Shown: positions 1-9,160, numbered from the stretch's first letter. The stretch: 64,000 bases of DNA from Coriobacteriia bacterium (GCA_013336165.1 JAAXUF010000007.1:1-64000), one strand, 5' to 3'. The notes: a model not told the origin generated them from the sequence alone. Numbers and translations are program-made.

Positions 1-123
1 ACCCTGGGCGCCATCACAGAGGCGCGTGCCGAGGTGCTCTCAGGCCTCACGGCAGGAACGGTGGTCGCGCTGCCCACGGGAAGCACGCAGTTTGCCGACG
101 GCATGGCGGTGCGGGTCAAGTAG
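1..123 (+). CDS. C-terminal end of a periplasmic adaptor (MacA/HlyD-like) protein, partial
   Basis: The window opens inside a reading frame that runs without a stop to TAG at 121-123 and encodes about 40 residues. The segment (TEARAEVLSGLTAGTVVALP) has the pattern of the last beta-strand domain of efflux adaptor proteins, where a 'V.SGL..GD.VV' motif is usual. It lies 11 bp ahead of a MacB-type ATPase and permease, which is where a MacA-like adaptor is expected. Assignment rests on this short tail and the context; the rest lies outside the window. Confidence 0.6.
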   Translation, partial: TLGAITEARAEVLSGLTAGTVVALPTGSTQFADGMAVRVK

Positions 124-134
124 GGAAGGCTGTC

Positions 135-983
135 GTGGTGGATCAAGAGGGGGCCATTGCCGCGAAGACGCCAGAGCTCGAGCCGAGCCCGTGCCGGGCG
201 GACGCCGTTCTCCAGGTCCGTGGCGTGACGAAGCGCTACGTGCTCGAAGACGTCGTGGTAGATGCGCTCCGGGGAGTGGATCTCGAGGTCTGCCGCGGTG
301 AGATGCTCGCCATCATGGGACCTTCGGGCTCGGGCAAGTCGACCCTCATGCACATCGTCGGCCTGCTCGACCATCCCACGACAGGAAGCGTGAACATCGA
401 CGGCGAGGATGTCTCGGGGATGTCGGCGAATAGCCTCGCTGCCGTCAGGAATCGGCGCATCGGGTTCGTCTTCCAGTCATTCAACCTGCTCGCACGCACA
501 ACCGCGCAGGCCAACGTGGAGCTGCCACTCATCTATGCGGGTCTCTCGGTGGGGGAGCGCAGCAAGCGCGCGAAGGCGGCACTGGAGCGCGTGGGGCTTG
601 GGGACCGGCTCGGCCACATGCCAAACCAGCTTTCGGGCGGACAGCAGCAGCGCGTAGCGATCGCGCGGGCGCTGGTAACCGAGCCGAGCATCGTCTTAGC
701 CGATGAGCCCACGGGCAACCTCGACTCGCGCAGCGGCGTCGAAGTCATGGCGATTCTCCAGGAGCTCAACAGTCAGGGAATCACGGTCGTGATCGTCACG
801 CATGATGCCAGGGTTGCTCGGCATGCCGAGCGGGTGGTGCATGTGGCGGACGGTCGGCTCGTGCTCACCGAGCGCGTCACCGACCGCATCGTCGCGAACG
901 CCGAGATCGCCGAGCTAAACGCAGATGCGTTGCAGGCGAGCGAAGCGGAGAGCCTTTCGGTCAACAGGAAGGCGGGCGCGTGA
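135..983 (+). CDS. ABC transporter ATP-binding protein, MacB/LolD type
   Basis: A 282-residue cytoplasmic ATPase expected to power the permease encoded next. Visible motifs are Walker [10 protein letters not shown] (about 62-70), a Q-loop glutamine near 114, signature LSGGQ (166-170) and Walker B IVLADEP (186-192). These fit the FtsE/LolD/MacB subfamily, whose members drive mechanical (extrusion) transport rather than classical import. The first 25 and last 50 residues are poorly conserved extensions. The GTG start at 135 follows a GGAAGG-type ribosome site. Its stop overlaps the next start (GTGA), so the adaptor, ATPase and permease are probably one operon. The substrate (a drug, peptide or lipid) cannot be told. 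Confidence 0.92.
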   Translation: MVDQEGAIAAKTPELEPSPCRADAVLQVRGVTKRYVLEDVVVDALRGVDLEVCRGEMLAIMGPSGSGKSTLMHIVGLLDHPTTGSVNIDGEDVSGMSANSLAAVRNRRIGFVFQSFNLLARTTAQANVELPLIYAGLSVGERSKRAKAALERVGLGDRLGHMPNQLSGGQQQRVAIARALVTEPSIVLADEPTGNLDSRSGVEVMAILQELNSQGITVVIVTHDARVARHAERVVHVADGRLVLTERVTDRIVANAEIAELNADALQASEAESLSVNRKAGA

Positions 984-2173
984 ACCTCTTGGAGAGTTTC
1001 CGCATTGCGGTGAGGGCGCTTGGTGCGAACAAGGCGCGTAGCGCGCTCACGATGCTCGGCGTCATCATCGGCGTTGCGGCGGTGATTCTGCTGGTGTCGC
1101 TGGGCACCGGGGTGCAGCGCGAGGTCACCGGTCAGATAGAGGGACTGGGCTCCAACCTGCTGTTCGTGTTCCCGGGGAATCTCACGGGAGGCGGAGGCGG
1201 GCAGGGTGGAGCGGACATTCAGAAGCAGTTCACGCTCGATGACGCCGACTACCTTCAGTCGAGGTTGGGGGCGCAGGGGACGGTTATTCCGCAACTGCAG
1301 GCGGCGGCCTCCATGCGGGCCGGGAATCGTACGCTGAACGCCGCGCTCACAGCGTCAAACGAGAACGTGAAGGATGCCTCGCTGGGCACGCTCGCAAGTG
1401 GCCGGTGGTACAGCCGAGGTGAGGTTGTGGGCGCGTCTCGGGTGGTGGTCATCGGAAGCGGTGTTCGGGATCAGCTTCTGCCGGGAGTCAAGGATCCGAT
1501 CGGCCAGCAGATCAAGGTCAACGGGCAGCCGTTCACGGTCATCGGCCTACTTGAGGCGCGCGGCGGTTCGTTCGCGGGCAACCAGGACAACAACATCTCG
1601 ATTCCGATAACCACGGCGCAGCAACTGCTGGGGACTGGCGACATCTCTTCGATGCTGGTCAAGACGGTCTCGGCGAACACGGTGGATGCGGTCAAGGCCC
1701 AGACCGAGCGCATCTTAAGCCCGCGCTTCGGCGAGCAGTTCACGGTGTTCACGCAGCAGCAGACGCTGAGCATCCTGTCGACGCTGCTGGGGACACTCAC
1801 GGCGATGCTCGCGGGGCTCGCCGGCATCTCGCTGCTAGTGGGCGGGATCGGCATCATGAACATCATGCTGGTGAGCGTCTCCGAGAGGACGCGCGAGATT
1901 GGGATACGCAAGGCGGTGGGAGCGCGGACTTACGACATCCTGAGCCAGTTCGTGATCGAAGCGGTGCTGCTCTCGGCGCTGGGCGGGGTCATCGGGATCG
2001 TCGTGGGAGCGGGCGGGGCGCTGGCAATCCATAAGTGGGTGCCCGCGCAGGTGACGCCTTGGGCCGTGGTGCTGGCGTTCGTGTTTTCGGCGGCGGTAGG
2101 GGTGTTTTTTGGCGTGTATCCGGCGTACAGGGCTTCTCGGCTTGATCCGATCGAGGCGCTGCGCTACGAGTAG
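980..2173 (+). CDS. ABC transporter permease, MacB-like (FtsX superfamily)
   Basis: A 397-residue inner-membrane protein with one N-terminal transmembrane segment (NKARSALTMLGVIIGVAAVI), a MacB-type periplasmic core of about 200 residues, and three C-terminal membrane segments holding the GIGIMNIMLVSVSERTREIG motif typical of MacB permeases. It starts with GTG overlapping the ATPase stop by 4 bp. MacB dimers couple ATP hydrolysis in the cytoplasm to movements of the periplasmic domain and the adaptor, exporting substrates from the periplasm. In a monoderm-like host such systems often confer antimicrobial-peptide or macrolide tolerance; the role here is inferred only. Confidence 0.92.
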   Translation: MNLLESFRIAVRALGANKARSALTMLGVIIGVAAVILLVSLGTGVQREVTGQIEGLGSNLLFVFPGNLTGGGGGQGGADIQKQFTLDDADYLQSRLGAQGTVIPQLQAAASMRAGNRTLNAALTASNENVKDASLGTLASGRWYSRGEVVGASRVVVIGSGVRDQLLPGVKDPIGQQIKVNGQPFTVIGLLEARGGSFAGNQDNNISIPITTAQQLLGTGDISSMLVKTVSANTVDAVKAQTERILSPRFGEQFTVFTQQQTLSILSTLLGTLTAMLAGLAGISLLVGGIGIMNIMLVSVSERTREIGIRKAVGARTYDILSQFVIEAVLLSALGGVIGIVVGAGGALAIHKWVPAQVTPWAVVLAFVFSAAVGVFFGVYPAYRASRLDPIEALRYE

Positions 2174-2189
2174 AGCGTGTGAGCCGCGA

Positions 2190-2690
2190 TCAGGACTTGA
2201 AGTCCTCGGGATCGACGGCGTCGAGGAACTCGCGGAACGCTTCGAGCTCGGCCTCCTCATCGACGACCTCGCCTGACTCGTCGGGGACGGACACCTCGGA
2301 GAAGACATCGTCGGCAACGAAGATGGGTGCGCCTGCGCGGACAGCCAGCGCGATGGAGTCCGACGGGCGGGCATCGATGTACAGCGGGCCGGTGGCGGTC
2401 GAAAGTTCGATGGTCGCGAAGAAGGTTCCCTGGTCGAAGCGAACGATCTCGACGCGTTCGACGCCGGCGCCCAGCGTCTCGATCAGGCTCTTCATGAGGT
2501 CGTGGGTGAGCGGCCGAGGAAGCTCGATGCCTTCAAGGGCGAGCAGTATTGCGGTCGCCTCCGGGTGGCCGATCCAGATGGGGAGCACCCGATTCTCCCC
2601 GGGAGTCTCGTCCTCGAGAGGGCGCAATACTATCACCGGTTGGTTGGAGCCAGAGTCCAATGCGAGGCTCGCTATACGTAGCTGAATCAT
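2190..2690 (-). CDS. Bifunctional nuclease family protein (BFN/DUF151)
   Basis: A 166-residue protein with the hallmarks of the bifunctional nuclease family: a central LPIWIGHPEATAI stretch (about 37-49) and a DARPSDSIALAVR motif (about 106-118), followed by an acidic C-terminal tail rich in Glu and Asp. Family members were described as RNase/DNase enzymes in plants and occur as single-domain proteins in many actinobacteria and Thermotogae; their bacterial role is poorly known. The gene is convergent with the MacB-like operon, with only 16 bp between the stops. The next rightward feature is the tRNA-Ile gene on the other strand. Confidence 0.9.
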   Translation of the reverse strand: MIQLRIASLALDSGSNQPVIVLRPLEDETPGENRVLPIWIGHPEATAILLALEGIELPRPLTHDLMKSLIETLGAGVERVEIVRFDQGTFFATIELSTATGPLYIDARPSDSIALAVRAGAPIFVADDVFSEVSVPDESGEVVDEEAELEAFREFLDAVDPEDFKS

Positions 2691-2774
2691 GGGAGTTCAC
2701 TTTCACGCGGCGGCCAGTGCGGCGGGCATGTGATGTCGGTTGCTGACCATCATACGCCAACGGCATCACGATTC

Positions 2775-2802
2775 TTGACCGAGGCATTATCGCTGGTATA
2801 TG
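2775..2802 (+). promoter_or_regulatory. Promoter of tRNA-Ile
   Basis: A TTGACC -35 element (2775-2780) and an extended TGGTATATG -10 region (about 2795-2803) sit with 16 bp spacing. Transcription would start near 2809, about 17 bp before the tRNA 5' end. Inferred from sequence match and position. Confidence 0.6.
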
Positions 2803-2825
2803 GTATGCGGGCGTTTCACCCGAAA

Positions 2826-2902
2826 GGGCCCGTAGCTCAGTTGGTTAGAGCGCACGGCTGATAACCGTGAGGTCGATGGTTCGAATCCATCCGGGCCCAC
2901 CA
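2826..2902 (+). tRNA. tRNA-Ile (GAT)
   Basis: A 77-nt cloverleaf. The acceptor stem pairs GGGCCCG (2826-2832) with CGGGCCC (2892-2898), followed by discriminator A and an encoded CCA (2900-2902). The anticodon stem CACGG/CCGTG encloses the loop CTGATAA, giving anticodon GAT for isoleucine. The T arm contains GGTTCGAATCC. A Rho-independent terminator follows 15 bp later. The gene marks the left edge of a region full of transferred and broken genes, consistent with use as an integration site, although no repeated 3' end was found. Confidence 0.97.
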
Positions 2903-2917
2903 TCACATCAAAGGAGA

Positions 2918-2942
2918 CCTGCTCGCATCTGAGCGGGTTTTT
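2918..2942 (+). terminator. Rho-independent terminator of tRNA-Ile
   Basis: The stem CCTGCTC (2918-2924) pairs with GAGCGGG (2931-2937) around a GCATCT loop and is followed by TTTTT. Only one wobble pair is needed. Confidence 0.85.
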
Positions 2943-2950
2943 GGTTTCTC

Positions 2951-3400
2951 ATGGGAATTGACAAACGAAAGGCAGCTCGTTACAGAAGTCGTGAGAGCGA
3001 CGCCATGACTCTCGCTCAGAGTTCGGCAGTGCGAGACATTCTCAGGAAGGCGAACAAGGATTACCTATATTGGGACAAATTCAAGCACATTCCTTTGCCA
3101 GGGGTCTTGACCCGGAAGCTGCTTGGTTCGTGCTCAAGCTAGCGAGGGCGTTGGACAGGCACGAAACGCCCGTAGCCGATGTGAATGGTCGCACGTTCTC
3201 ATACTCGCTCACACCCGAGGTGCTGAGATGTCTTCATGTAATTGACCAGCGTGCTGGCGGTAGTATCACGCTGGAAAGCGGTGGAATCCCCGAAGAGAAC
3301 CGGAAGCGTTTTCTCGTGAACTCGCTAATGGAAGAGGCAATCGCATCAAGCCAGATAGAGGGGGCAGCAACGACAACGCGGGTTGCCAAGGAAACGGCGC
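2951..3400 (+). pseudogene. Broken Fic-family N-terminal fragment
   Basis: Two overlapping frames together encode the N-terminal part of a Fic-domain (AMPylase-type) protein. Frame one gives AVRDILRKANKDYLYWDKFKHIPLP; a +1 frameshift near 3100 then leads into GLDPEAAWFVLKLARAL and on to MEEAIASSQIEGAATTTRVA. This last part corresponds to the SxxxSSxIEG inhibitory helix motif found ahead of the Fic core. Similarity stops near 3400, where the frame runs into the 3' end of the LuxR gene on the other strand, so the catalytic HPFxDGNGR core is missing. It is a frameshifted, truncated remnant, probably cut when the LuxR/flavoprotein segment arrived. The family call is by motif memory, not search. 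Confidence 0.7.
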
Positions 3401-3454
3401 ACCTCGAACTCCTCGGGCTCTTCGAGATGTCATGCGGCCGCGCGAATCGATTCA

Positions 3455-4897
3455 CTACGCATCTGCCTGCAGGGTCTCCATATGAGTTCTCTCGATCTCA
3501 TCGAGGAGTTCCTGCTGCGAATTGATGCCCATCTTCCGGTAGATATGCGCCGTGTGGGTCCGCACCGTGCTTTCGGATAGGAAGAGGTCACGAGCAAGAT
3601 ACGGCGCAGTTCTCCCCTTTGCCAAGAGAAGCAGGATCTCGTTCTCTCGCGTGGTGAGTGCATAGCGTTTGCCGACGATCTTGCAGGAGGATTCGAAGCC
3701 GTATTCCGGCTTTGCCGAAAGGGCTTCATCCGTATCACGGTAGCTTCTTGCGAGCGACATGATACTCAGGACAACGAGGAGCACGAATGCCAAGATGACG
3801 ACAACGGTCCCGATCCAAGCGTGGTATTGCCAAGGGAAGGAGCGGGTGAAGGCGAGCCCAATCGCCCATCCCATCTTGTGCGCAAGAAAACCAGCGGCCA
3901 AGACGTAGACTACCTTGGTTCTAGCGTAGATGAGCGGAGCAATCCAAATTGAGAAGAGGATCAATCCCCAAGCCAGATCGAACAGGAGAAGCGAGATCGA
4001 GACGACCGGACCCCTGAACACTGTGCCAAGATAGAGGGCACCAAGCGTGATAGGCAAGACAATCGTCTGACAGAGGAAGAAGAGCGATCGTATCCTCAAG
4101 TACTTCTGCGCAACGACGAGGCAAGCAGCGGCGAGAATCAGGCCCAGGCCTGAGAAGACCTGTATCAAGACGGAGGCGGCACCACCATCTTGCTGGCTCT
4201 GCCATTGGGCATACGCACCCATGAGCACTAGGCTTATGAGGAAGATCCTCCAAATGCTTTGCCTGAGGCGGTGGGGCTCCTTCGCGTCCTTCGCCTCTTC
4301 ACGGAGCCATGGCCTGACACCTGCGACGAACATACGGTCGCGCTCGGTGGGATCCTCCGCCCTGTTCGCCATGGAGAAGTACAGCGTCACTGCGGAAGCA
4401 AGGCAGAAGGCGGAGACCAGCCATCTGGCAACCGCGACGTTGAGGAAGATCAGGAAGATCTGCATGGAGCCTGCGACGAAGATTCCGTAAACGAACGAGT
4501 TCACGATCTTCTGTCTATCGAAGGAATAGTGGTATTGCGCAATCACCAGAAGCAGGAAGACGGAGATCTCCATTCCAAGAAAAGAGATGAACACCAGATG
4601 CTCGGGAATGGCGACTCCAGAACTTCGGAGCGTGTGGAGGATCATTCCCGCAGTCTGGAGAAGCGCCAACATGATGATCGTCATCTTGTGGCGATACAGG
4701 ACGACATCTCGCTTCTTTGAGAGAAACATGACGCCAGCGTAGACAAAGAGGTAGAGAATCCCGATAGCGACCACCAGAAAGATCGGTTTCTCGTCGAAGT
4801 GCCACAGGCCGGTGTAGCGGACGGACTCCTTCGCCGAGAGGCACAGGCCGAAGCTGACCCAAGCGAGCGCCCACGCTATGTTGCCCTGCCTCTCCAT
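3455..4897 (-). CDS. Membrane-bound LuxR-family transcriptional regulator
   Basis: About 480 residues. The first 400 form roughly a dozen hydrophobic segments. The C-terminal 60 (about 408-467, TTRENEILLLLAKGRTAPYLARD then STVRTHTAHIYRKM) are a LuxR/GerE helix-turn-helix. This layout (MFS-like sensor plus LuxR output) is abundant in Coriobacteriia such as Eggerthella, where these genes sit beside Tat flavoproteins or molybdoenzymes that they are thought to control. The ATG at 4897 is preferred over 4942 because GGGAG lies 8 bp ahead of it. The gene is divergent from the flavoprotein gene at 5218, its likely target. The ligand is unknown. Confidence 0.9.
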   Translation of the reverse strand: MERQGNIAWALAWVSFGLCLSAKESVRYTGLWHFDEKPIFLVVAIGILYLFVYAGVMFLSKKRDVVLYRHKMTIIMLALLQTAGMILHTLRSSGVAIPEHLVFISFLGMEISVFLLLVIAQYHYSFDRQKIVNSFVYGIFVAGSMQIFLIFLNVAVARWLVSAFCLASAVTLYFSMANRAEDPTERDRMFVAGVRPWLREEAKDAKEPHRLRQSIWRIFLISLVLMGAYAQWQSQQDGGAASVLIQVFSGLGLILAAACLVVAQKYLRIRSLFFLCQTIVLPITLGALYLGTVFRGPVVSISLLLFDLAWGLILFSIWIAPLIYARTKVVYVLAAGFLAHKMGWAIGLAFTRSFPWQYHAWIGTVVVILAFVLLVVLSIMSLARSYRDTDEALSAKPEYGFESSCKIVGKRYALTTRENEILLLLAKGRTAPYLARDLFLSESTVRTHTAHIYRKMGINSQQELLDEIERTHMETLQADA

Positions 4898-5217
4898 GTA
4901 CGTGTCTCCCAGCCTCCTCAGTAGCACACCAGCAGGAATCATACCTGCATGCCTGCTGCGATGTCAGTGTCAGCAGACTTTGGCGACACGAAGGACGCGA
5001 GCCGATTCTGGTTCATGCTGGCGAATCCGTTCCTCTCCCTAGGATATCCCCGGCTGGTTCCAACACTTCAGCAGAAATCATAGCCGTGGGACTAGCTTGA
5101 CTCTCCCGAAAAGGCAGCATCGTATCCACAGGATGAGGCCGGTTTTCCCAGTTCCTCGTATGGTCGGCTTGTTCGCGATGTCGTCCAGCGAGTGGGTCAT
5201 GAGGAGGATAAGGAATC
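4898..5217. promoter_or_regulatory. Divergent intergenic control region between the LuxR and flavoprotein genes
   Basis: These 320 bp hold no convincing gene. They must contain the promoters of the leftward regulator and the rightward flavoprotein, and probably the operator of the regulator. An AGGAGGATAAGG ribosome site is visible at about 5201-5212 ahead of the flavoprotein. I found no clear palindrome or strong -35/-10 pair. Confidence 0.45.
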
Positions 5218-6858
5218 ATGTTGGAGAACAAGGAAGCAAGTGGAACGGGCCTCTCCAGAAGGAGCTTTCTGGCAGGTGCAGGGTTGCTGGCGGTCTCGGT
5301 CGCAGGCGCCGGCATCGCCGGTTGCTCGGCGAAGCCAGAGGGGGCACAGGTTGCCCATGCTGGCACTTCGGCCAAGAAGAGAGCCGATCGTACGGTAGAA
5401 ACCGACGTCTTGGTCGTCGGTCTTGGCGCATCCGGGCTCTTAGCCGCATACGGAGCCGCCGCAAAGGGCGCGAAGGTCATCGCCATCGACACTGCCGAGA
5501 ACATGTCAGGAACAACCAACGTAAGAACTTCCGGCGCTTGGGCCGTGGGATCGGAGCTTCAGAAGAAGGATCCGAGGCCGTTTGGCATACGGGATGCGAT
5601 GAACCACGTCAACGAGAAGACCAACTACGTGGCCAACCAAAAGGCGATGCGAGCGATCCTCGGCGCGGGAGGAAGAGCGATTGATGCTCTGAGTTCCGCT
5701 GGCATGAAGTGGCGCATGGAATACGAGGCGGGGCTTTTCGGCGATCCTGCCACTGCTGAACTTACCGTGCGAGGCATCCATTGGTACGGATTCAAGGGTG
5801 ATGAGAGAGCGGCGGTCTTCCAGAAACTCGCGGACATGGCAGGCGTCGAGTGCATGTTCAGCACAACTGCCGAAAGCGCTCTGCTTGAGGACGGAAAGCT
5901 GGTCGGTGTCCGGTGCTCATCCAAGCGAGAGACCGTTGACATCTTGGCGAAAGCGACCGTGATGGCCGCAGGCGGGTTCCTGTCCAACCCCGAGATGGTT
6001 GCCGAGTACTTTGCCGGTGGGGATATCGTCAATATGGGGAGCCAAAACAGCACTGGTGCCGGTATTAGGTTGGCCATCGAGGCAGGTGCGCAAACCGGGA
6101 TGAACTTCAGCGTTTCAGGTGGGGAGTATGGTGGAGCGAACAAACAGGCCACGCCCACGTTTGCCTTCCGCCCGAACACCGGAACCAACGACGCGATGCG
6201 CCTTCCCGTCTTCGGCGGGTTGCTTGTCGACGCAGAAGGCCGCCGTTTCATCGACGAAGGCTTCGCCAACGAGCGCGCAATGTTCGCGGGAGAGTCACTG
6301 ATCCGCGAGAGGTTCTACTACGCAGTGGCCGATCGGTCCTTCATCGAACGACTCGCAACCGAACCTGTCTCGAACTTCTATGGGGACGAGCGAATGAAGG
6401 GCATGTTTGCGGGGATCGTTCTCTCTGAGATCGAGAAGCATTTCGACGAAGCCATCAAACAAGGATGGGCTTTCAAGGCCGATACCATCGAGGCTCTGGC
6501 CGCCAAGTTCGGCCAGGATCCGACGAAGTTCGCCGAGACGATCGCCCAGTACAACGAGTATTGCGCCAAGGGTGAGGACAAGTTCTTCTTCAAGGACAAG
6601 AAGTTCTTGCAGCCGCTCAGCAGAGCGCCGTATTACATTGTCCAATCACAGGCATCTGGATGGGTCTCGCTCGGCGGAATCAAGACCAACGCGTCTCTCC
6701 AGGCGCTCGGCTCTGACGGGCAGCCGGTACCTTCGCTCTTCGTCGCCGGTGCCGATGCGGATATCTTCACTACACCCCTCTACCTGACCGCCTCGGAGAA
6801 CGGGTTCTCGCTTGCAAGTGGCTTAGTCGCGGGGGAGGCAGCCGCCGATAGCGTCTAG
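5218..6858 (+). CDS. Tat-exported FAD-binding flavoprotein (fumarate reductase/KsdD-like), probable lipoprotein
   Basis: A 546-residue oxidoreductase. The N-terminus carries a twin-arginine motif SRRSFLAG (13-20), a hydrophobic stretch and a lipobox-like IAGC with Cys36, so it is probably a Tat-exported lipoprotein on the outer face of the membrane. The FAD-binding Rossmann motif GLGASG lies at 68-73, and the C-terminus ends in the FAD-contacting ASENGFSLASGLVAGEAAA. The FAD_binding_2 family includes fumarate, urocanate and other enoate reductases used as respiratory terminal reductases, and 3-ketosteroid dehydrogenases. No cytochrome or FMN domain is fused, so electrons must come from a separate carrier. 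The gene is divergent from the membrane LuxR regulator. The substrate cannot be assigned. Confidence 0.88.
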   Translation: MLENKEASGTGLSRRSFLAGAGLLAVSVAGAGIAGCSAKPEGAQVAHAGTSAKKRADRTVETDVLVVGLGASGLLAAYGAAAKGAKVIAIDTAENMSGTTNVRTSGAWAVGSELQKKDPRPFGIRDAMNHVNEKTNYVANQKAMRAILGAGGRAIDALSSAGMKWRMEYEAGLFGDPATAELTVRGIHWYGFKGDERAAVFQKLADMAGVECMFSTTAESALLEDGKLVGVRCSSKRETVDILAKATVMAAGGFLSNPEMVAEYFAGGDIVNMGSQNSTGAGIRLAIEAGAQTGMNFSVSGGEYGGANKQATPTFAFRPNTGTNDAMRLPVFGGLLVDAEGRRFIDEGFANERAMFAGESLIRERFYYAVADRSFIERLATEPVSNFYGDERMKGMFAGIVLSEIEKHFDEAIKQGWAFKADTIEALAAKFGQDPTKFAETIAQYNEYCAKGEDKFFFKDKKFLQPLSRAPYYIVQSQASGWVSLGGIKTNASLQALGSDGQPVPSLFVAGADADIFTTPLYLTASENGFSLASGLVAGEAAADSV

Positions 6859-6942
6859 GCCACGTGCCATCAACATCGAGGGCTGAGTCTGTCGCTCAGG
6901 ACTGGTCTGAATAGCGATTGGCGCAAGCCGACCGAAGAAACA

Positions 6943-6975
6943 GAGGCCGAGGTGGCTTGACGCCGCCTCGGCCTC
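6943..6975 (+). terminator. Strong hairpin downstream of the flavoprotein gene
   Basis: GAGGCCGAGGTGGC (6943-6956) pairs with GCCGCCTCGGCCTC (6962-6975): 14 bp with one wobble and a 5-nt loop, 84 bp after the flavoprotein stop. No U-run follows on the + strand, while the - strand side reads TGTTTCTT, so it may act in either direction or as an RNA 3' end. The rest of 6859-7143 shows no gene. Confidence 0.55.
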
Positions 6976-7143
6976 CGACATGTGCGCGGGGCGGAGAGTC
7001 CCCTGCGCACTTGGCAGTAGAAGCCGCTTGCTCAGGGCAAGGGTGTCCGCTGCGAGGCCGGAATCTGAAGGAAGTCTGAGGCAGAATCCCGAGCCGACGA
7101 ACAGAAACCGCATATGAGAGTGGACAGGGGTTGATGAGTTTGC

Positions 7144-7713
7144 ATGCCAGCAGGCTGCCAGAAGCGCCGAAAACGCTACCGCGCCTACGATTCACGCGGA
7201 AGACTCTCAGGTAAGAGGCACATTTCCGAACAGCCGCCCGAGGTCGAGAGCCGAGAAGTGATGGGGCACTGGGAGATCGACACGGTCAAGGGAGACAGTC
7301 AAGGGAGGCACACTGTGGTGACGATGGTGGAGCGAAAGACGGGCTATCTGGTGATGGGAAAGCTCGAGCGCCACACGGCCGCCGAGGCGACAGTTTGCAC
7401 CATCGAGTTGATCAAGCGACACACCAACAGAGTCGCAACTGTGACCGCCGACAACGGTACCGAATTCCACGGCTATCGCGACATCGAGGCCGCGACCGGA
7501 GTGCCGTTCTACTTCGCCACACCGCATCACTCCTGGGAGCGCGGAACCAACGAAAACACGAACGGACTCATCCGCCAATACCTGCCGAAAAGACAGGGCA
7601 TGGCCCACGTGAACGGGGAAACCTGCGAGGAAGTCATGCGCAAACTCAACACCCGGCCGAGGAAGCGGCTGGGCTATCGAACACCGGAGGAATGCTTTGC
7701 CGAAGCCAGGTAG
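7144..7713 (+). pseudogene. IS30-family transposase, C-terminal fragment
   Basis: A 189-residue open frame containing the catalytic half of an IS30 transposase. The three DDE regions are visible: EIDTVKG (first Asp), TVTADNGTEF (second Asp) and HHSWERGTNENTNGLIRQYLP (Glu). The N-terminal helix-turn-helix part (about 150 residues in intact IS30 proteins) is missing, and an in-frame stop lies just upstream at 7135-7137. No terminal inverted repeats were recognised. This is an inactive relic; its ATG at 7144 is probably not a real start. Confidence 0.85.
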
Positions 7714-7890
7714 ACGGGAACATCCGCGTCAGAGCAAGCGTTGCACTTCGCACTTGAACTCAGGCCGTCCAGCTTCTGGGGTCTAGTCCAAAACCGACCC
7801 ATTCTCTATTACTGCAGCCCTTCTCGTCCACAGGGAGGCCTCATCACCACGCCGATCCCGAGATTCAGCAGACATCTGTAGGAAGTGCAA

Positions 7891-8241
7891 CTAGTTCAAC
7901 CCGTTGCCACCGGCTAATGCTTCAGTCTCTAGAAGCCTTGCCACCTGCTCCTCCGAGGGCGGCGTGCGAAAGCTGCATGGTACCAGCCTTCCAAGTGGCT
8001 GCGGCTCTGAACTCTTCCCACAGGGATTGGCGCAGATCAACCCCGCATGCTCACAGCGCGCCGGAATGGGCAGGCGGCGCTCGGGCAACTCGGCACCACA
8101 TTTCTTGCACACACCGAACTCCCCCCTGTCGGGGAAGTTCGCCGTGTCGCACTGCACGCAGAGCAACGGCTTCTCCTTGGGTGGACGACATCTGCCACAG
8201 TAGGGATTGCAGACATGACCGTAGCCCATAGAACCCATAAC
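7891..8241 (-). CDS. Small cysteine-rich zinc-ribbon protein
   Basis: A 116-residue protein whose first half holds several paired cysteines: CNPYCGRC, CVQC and CKKC, which would bind one or two zinc ions as rubredoxin-like knuckles. Two more cysteines (CEHAGLICANPC) follow, then a hydrophilic tail. No enzymatic motif is visible. The ATG at 8241 is chosen over 8262 because GGAGG lies 7 bp upstream. The gene stands alone between IS relics and is in better condition than its neighbours, so it may still be expressed. Possible roles are nucleic-acid or protein binding; I do not recognise a named family. Confidence 0.65.
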   Translation of the reverse strand, partial: VMGSMGYGHVCNPYCGRCRPPKEKPLLCVQCDTANFPDRGEFGVCKKCGAELPERRLPIPARCEHAGLICANPCGKSSEPQPLGRLVPCSFRTPPSEEQVARLLETEALAGGNGLN

Positions 8242-8394
8242 ACGTCCTCCAGTGAAACGCACTATCTTGTTCCGGCTCGGAACAAGAGCCTCAATCGCAT
8301 CACACTAAGTGCGCGCGTGGACCTCCGTCAACTCCATCTACGTCGTGGGAAGCATCACAGGTCGCCACAACCCACTGTCAGAAAGGAATCCGCA

Positions 8395-9160
8395 ATGCCG
8401 ATGATAGTCCGTGTCAAGCAGGGTGTCCTCGAACTCAAGGTCCCGGATTCGCCTTCTTTGGCCCAGATCGATCTGTCTGTCGAGGAAGCGATGAGGAACC
8501 TGCAGCGCAGGGGCCTTCGCCTTGGCCTGTGCGGATGTCGAGCGAAAGCTGCTCGAAGATCGCTCTTGTCCTCTCTGCGGCGACAGGGCCATGATCGACG
8601 GTGGACACAAGGCGAATCACGATGCTCGCCGGAACGGTCAGTGTTCCCGCAAGGCGGCTTCGTTGTACGGGATGCGGTAACGTGTTCGCGCCCCCGTCGG
8701 CCGTCTGCCCAAGGACCGATACACCGCGCCCCTCGTGGAACGCGCGCTGCGTCTTGCCACCGAGATAGGCTGCGCGAAGTCCTCCGCGATGCCGCACCAC
8801 CTCGCCGGTGCTCAGATCAGCCATGAGCAGATCGCCTGGCGCTTGAGGAGGAGAAACACATCGGAGGTGAGCTCACGGGGGAGACAACCGCCCTCTTCTC
8901 CCGTGGAATCTTCCCCAACGGCTGCGTAACCCGGGGAAAGGATGACACGCTGGTGATCGCTATTAACGGCGGCTTGTCGCCCACCGTGCGACAAGAGAGA
9001 CGTTTGATGCCGCGCGCCGAGGTCGTGTGGTGCGGATGTGCCGAGATCTCGCATGACAGGAGGATGCTGCTTTCGCGACGGGCGCACGTCGGGATCGAGG
9101 GCATGACCGAGTTCGCGAGGAAGATGAGCACACTGGCGATCAAGTCCGGCATGACCCAGA
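8395..9160 (+). pseudogene. Decayed N-terminal part of an ISLre2/UPF0236-like transposase
   Basis: Translating across several frames gives a continuous but broken protein. It has a cysteine pair SCPLCGDRA near 8555, a second CTGCG near 8670, then DRYTAPLVERALRLATEIG, a helical region ending LAGAQISHEQIAWRL, and then LVIAINGGLSPTV and a segment reaching the MSTLAIKSG region near 9150. At least two frameshifts separate these pieces. The order (zinc knuckles, helical region, then an Asp-containing catalytic strand) fits the N-terminal half of UPF0236/ISLre2 transposases, and the matching C-terminal half lies at 17930-18527. The family call is tentative and from memory. Confidence 0.5.
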
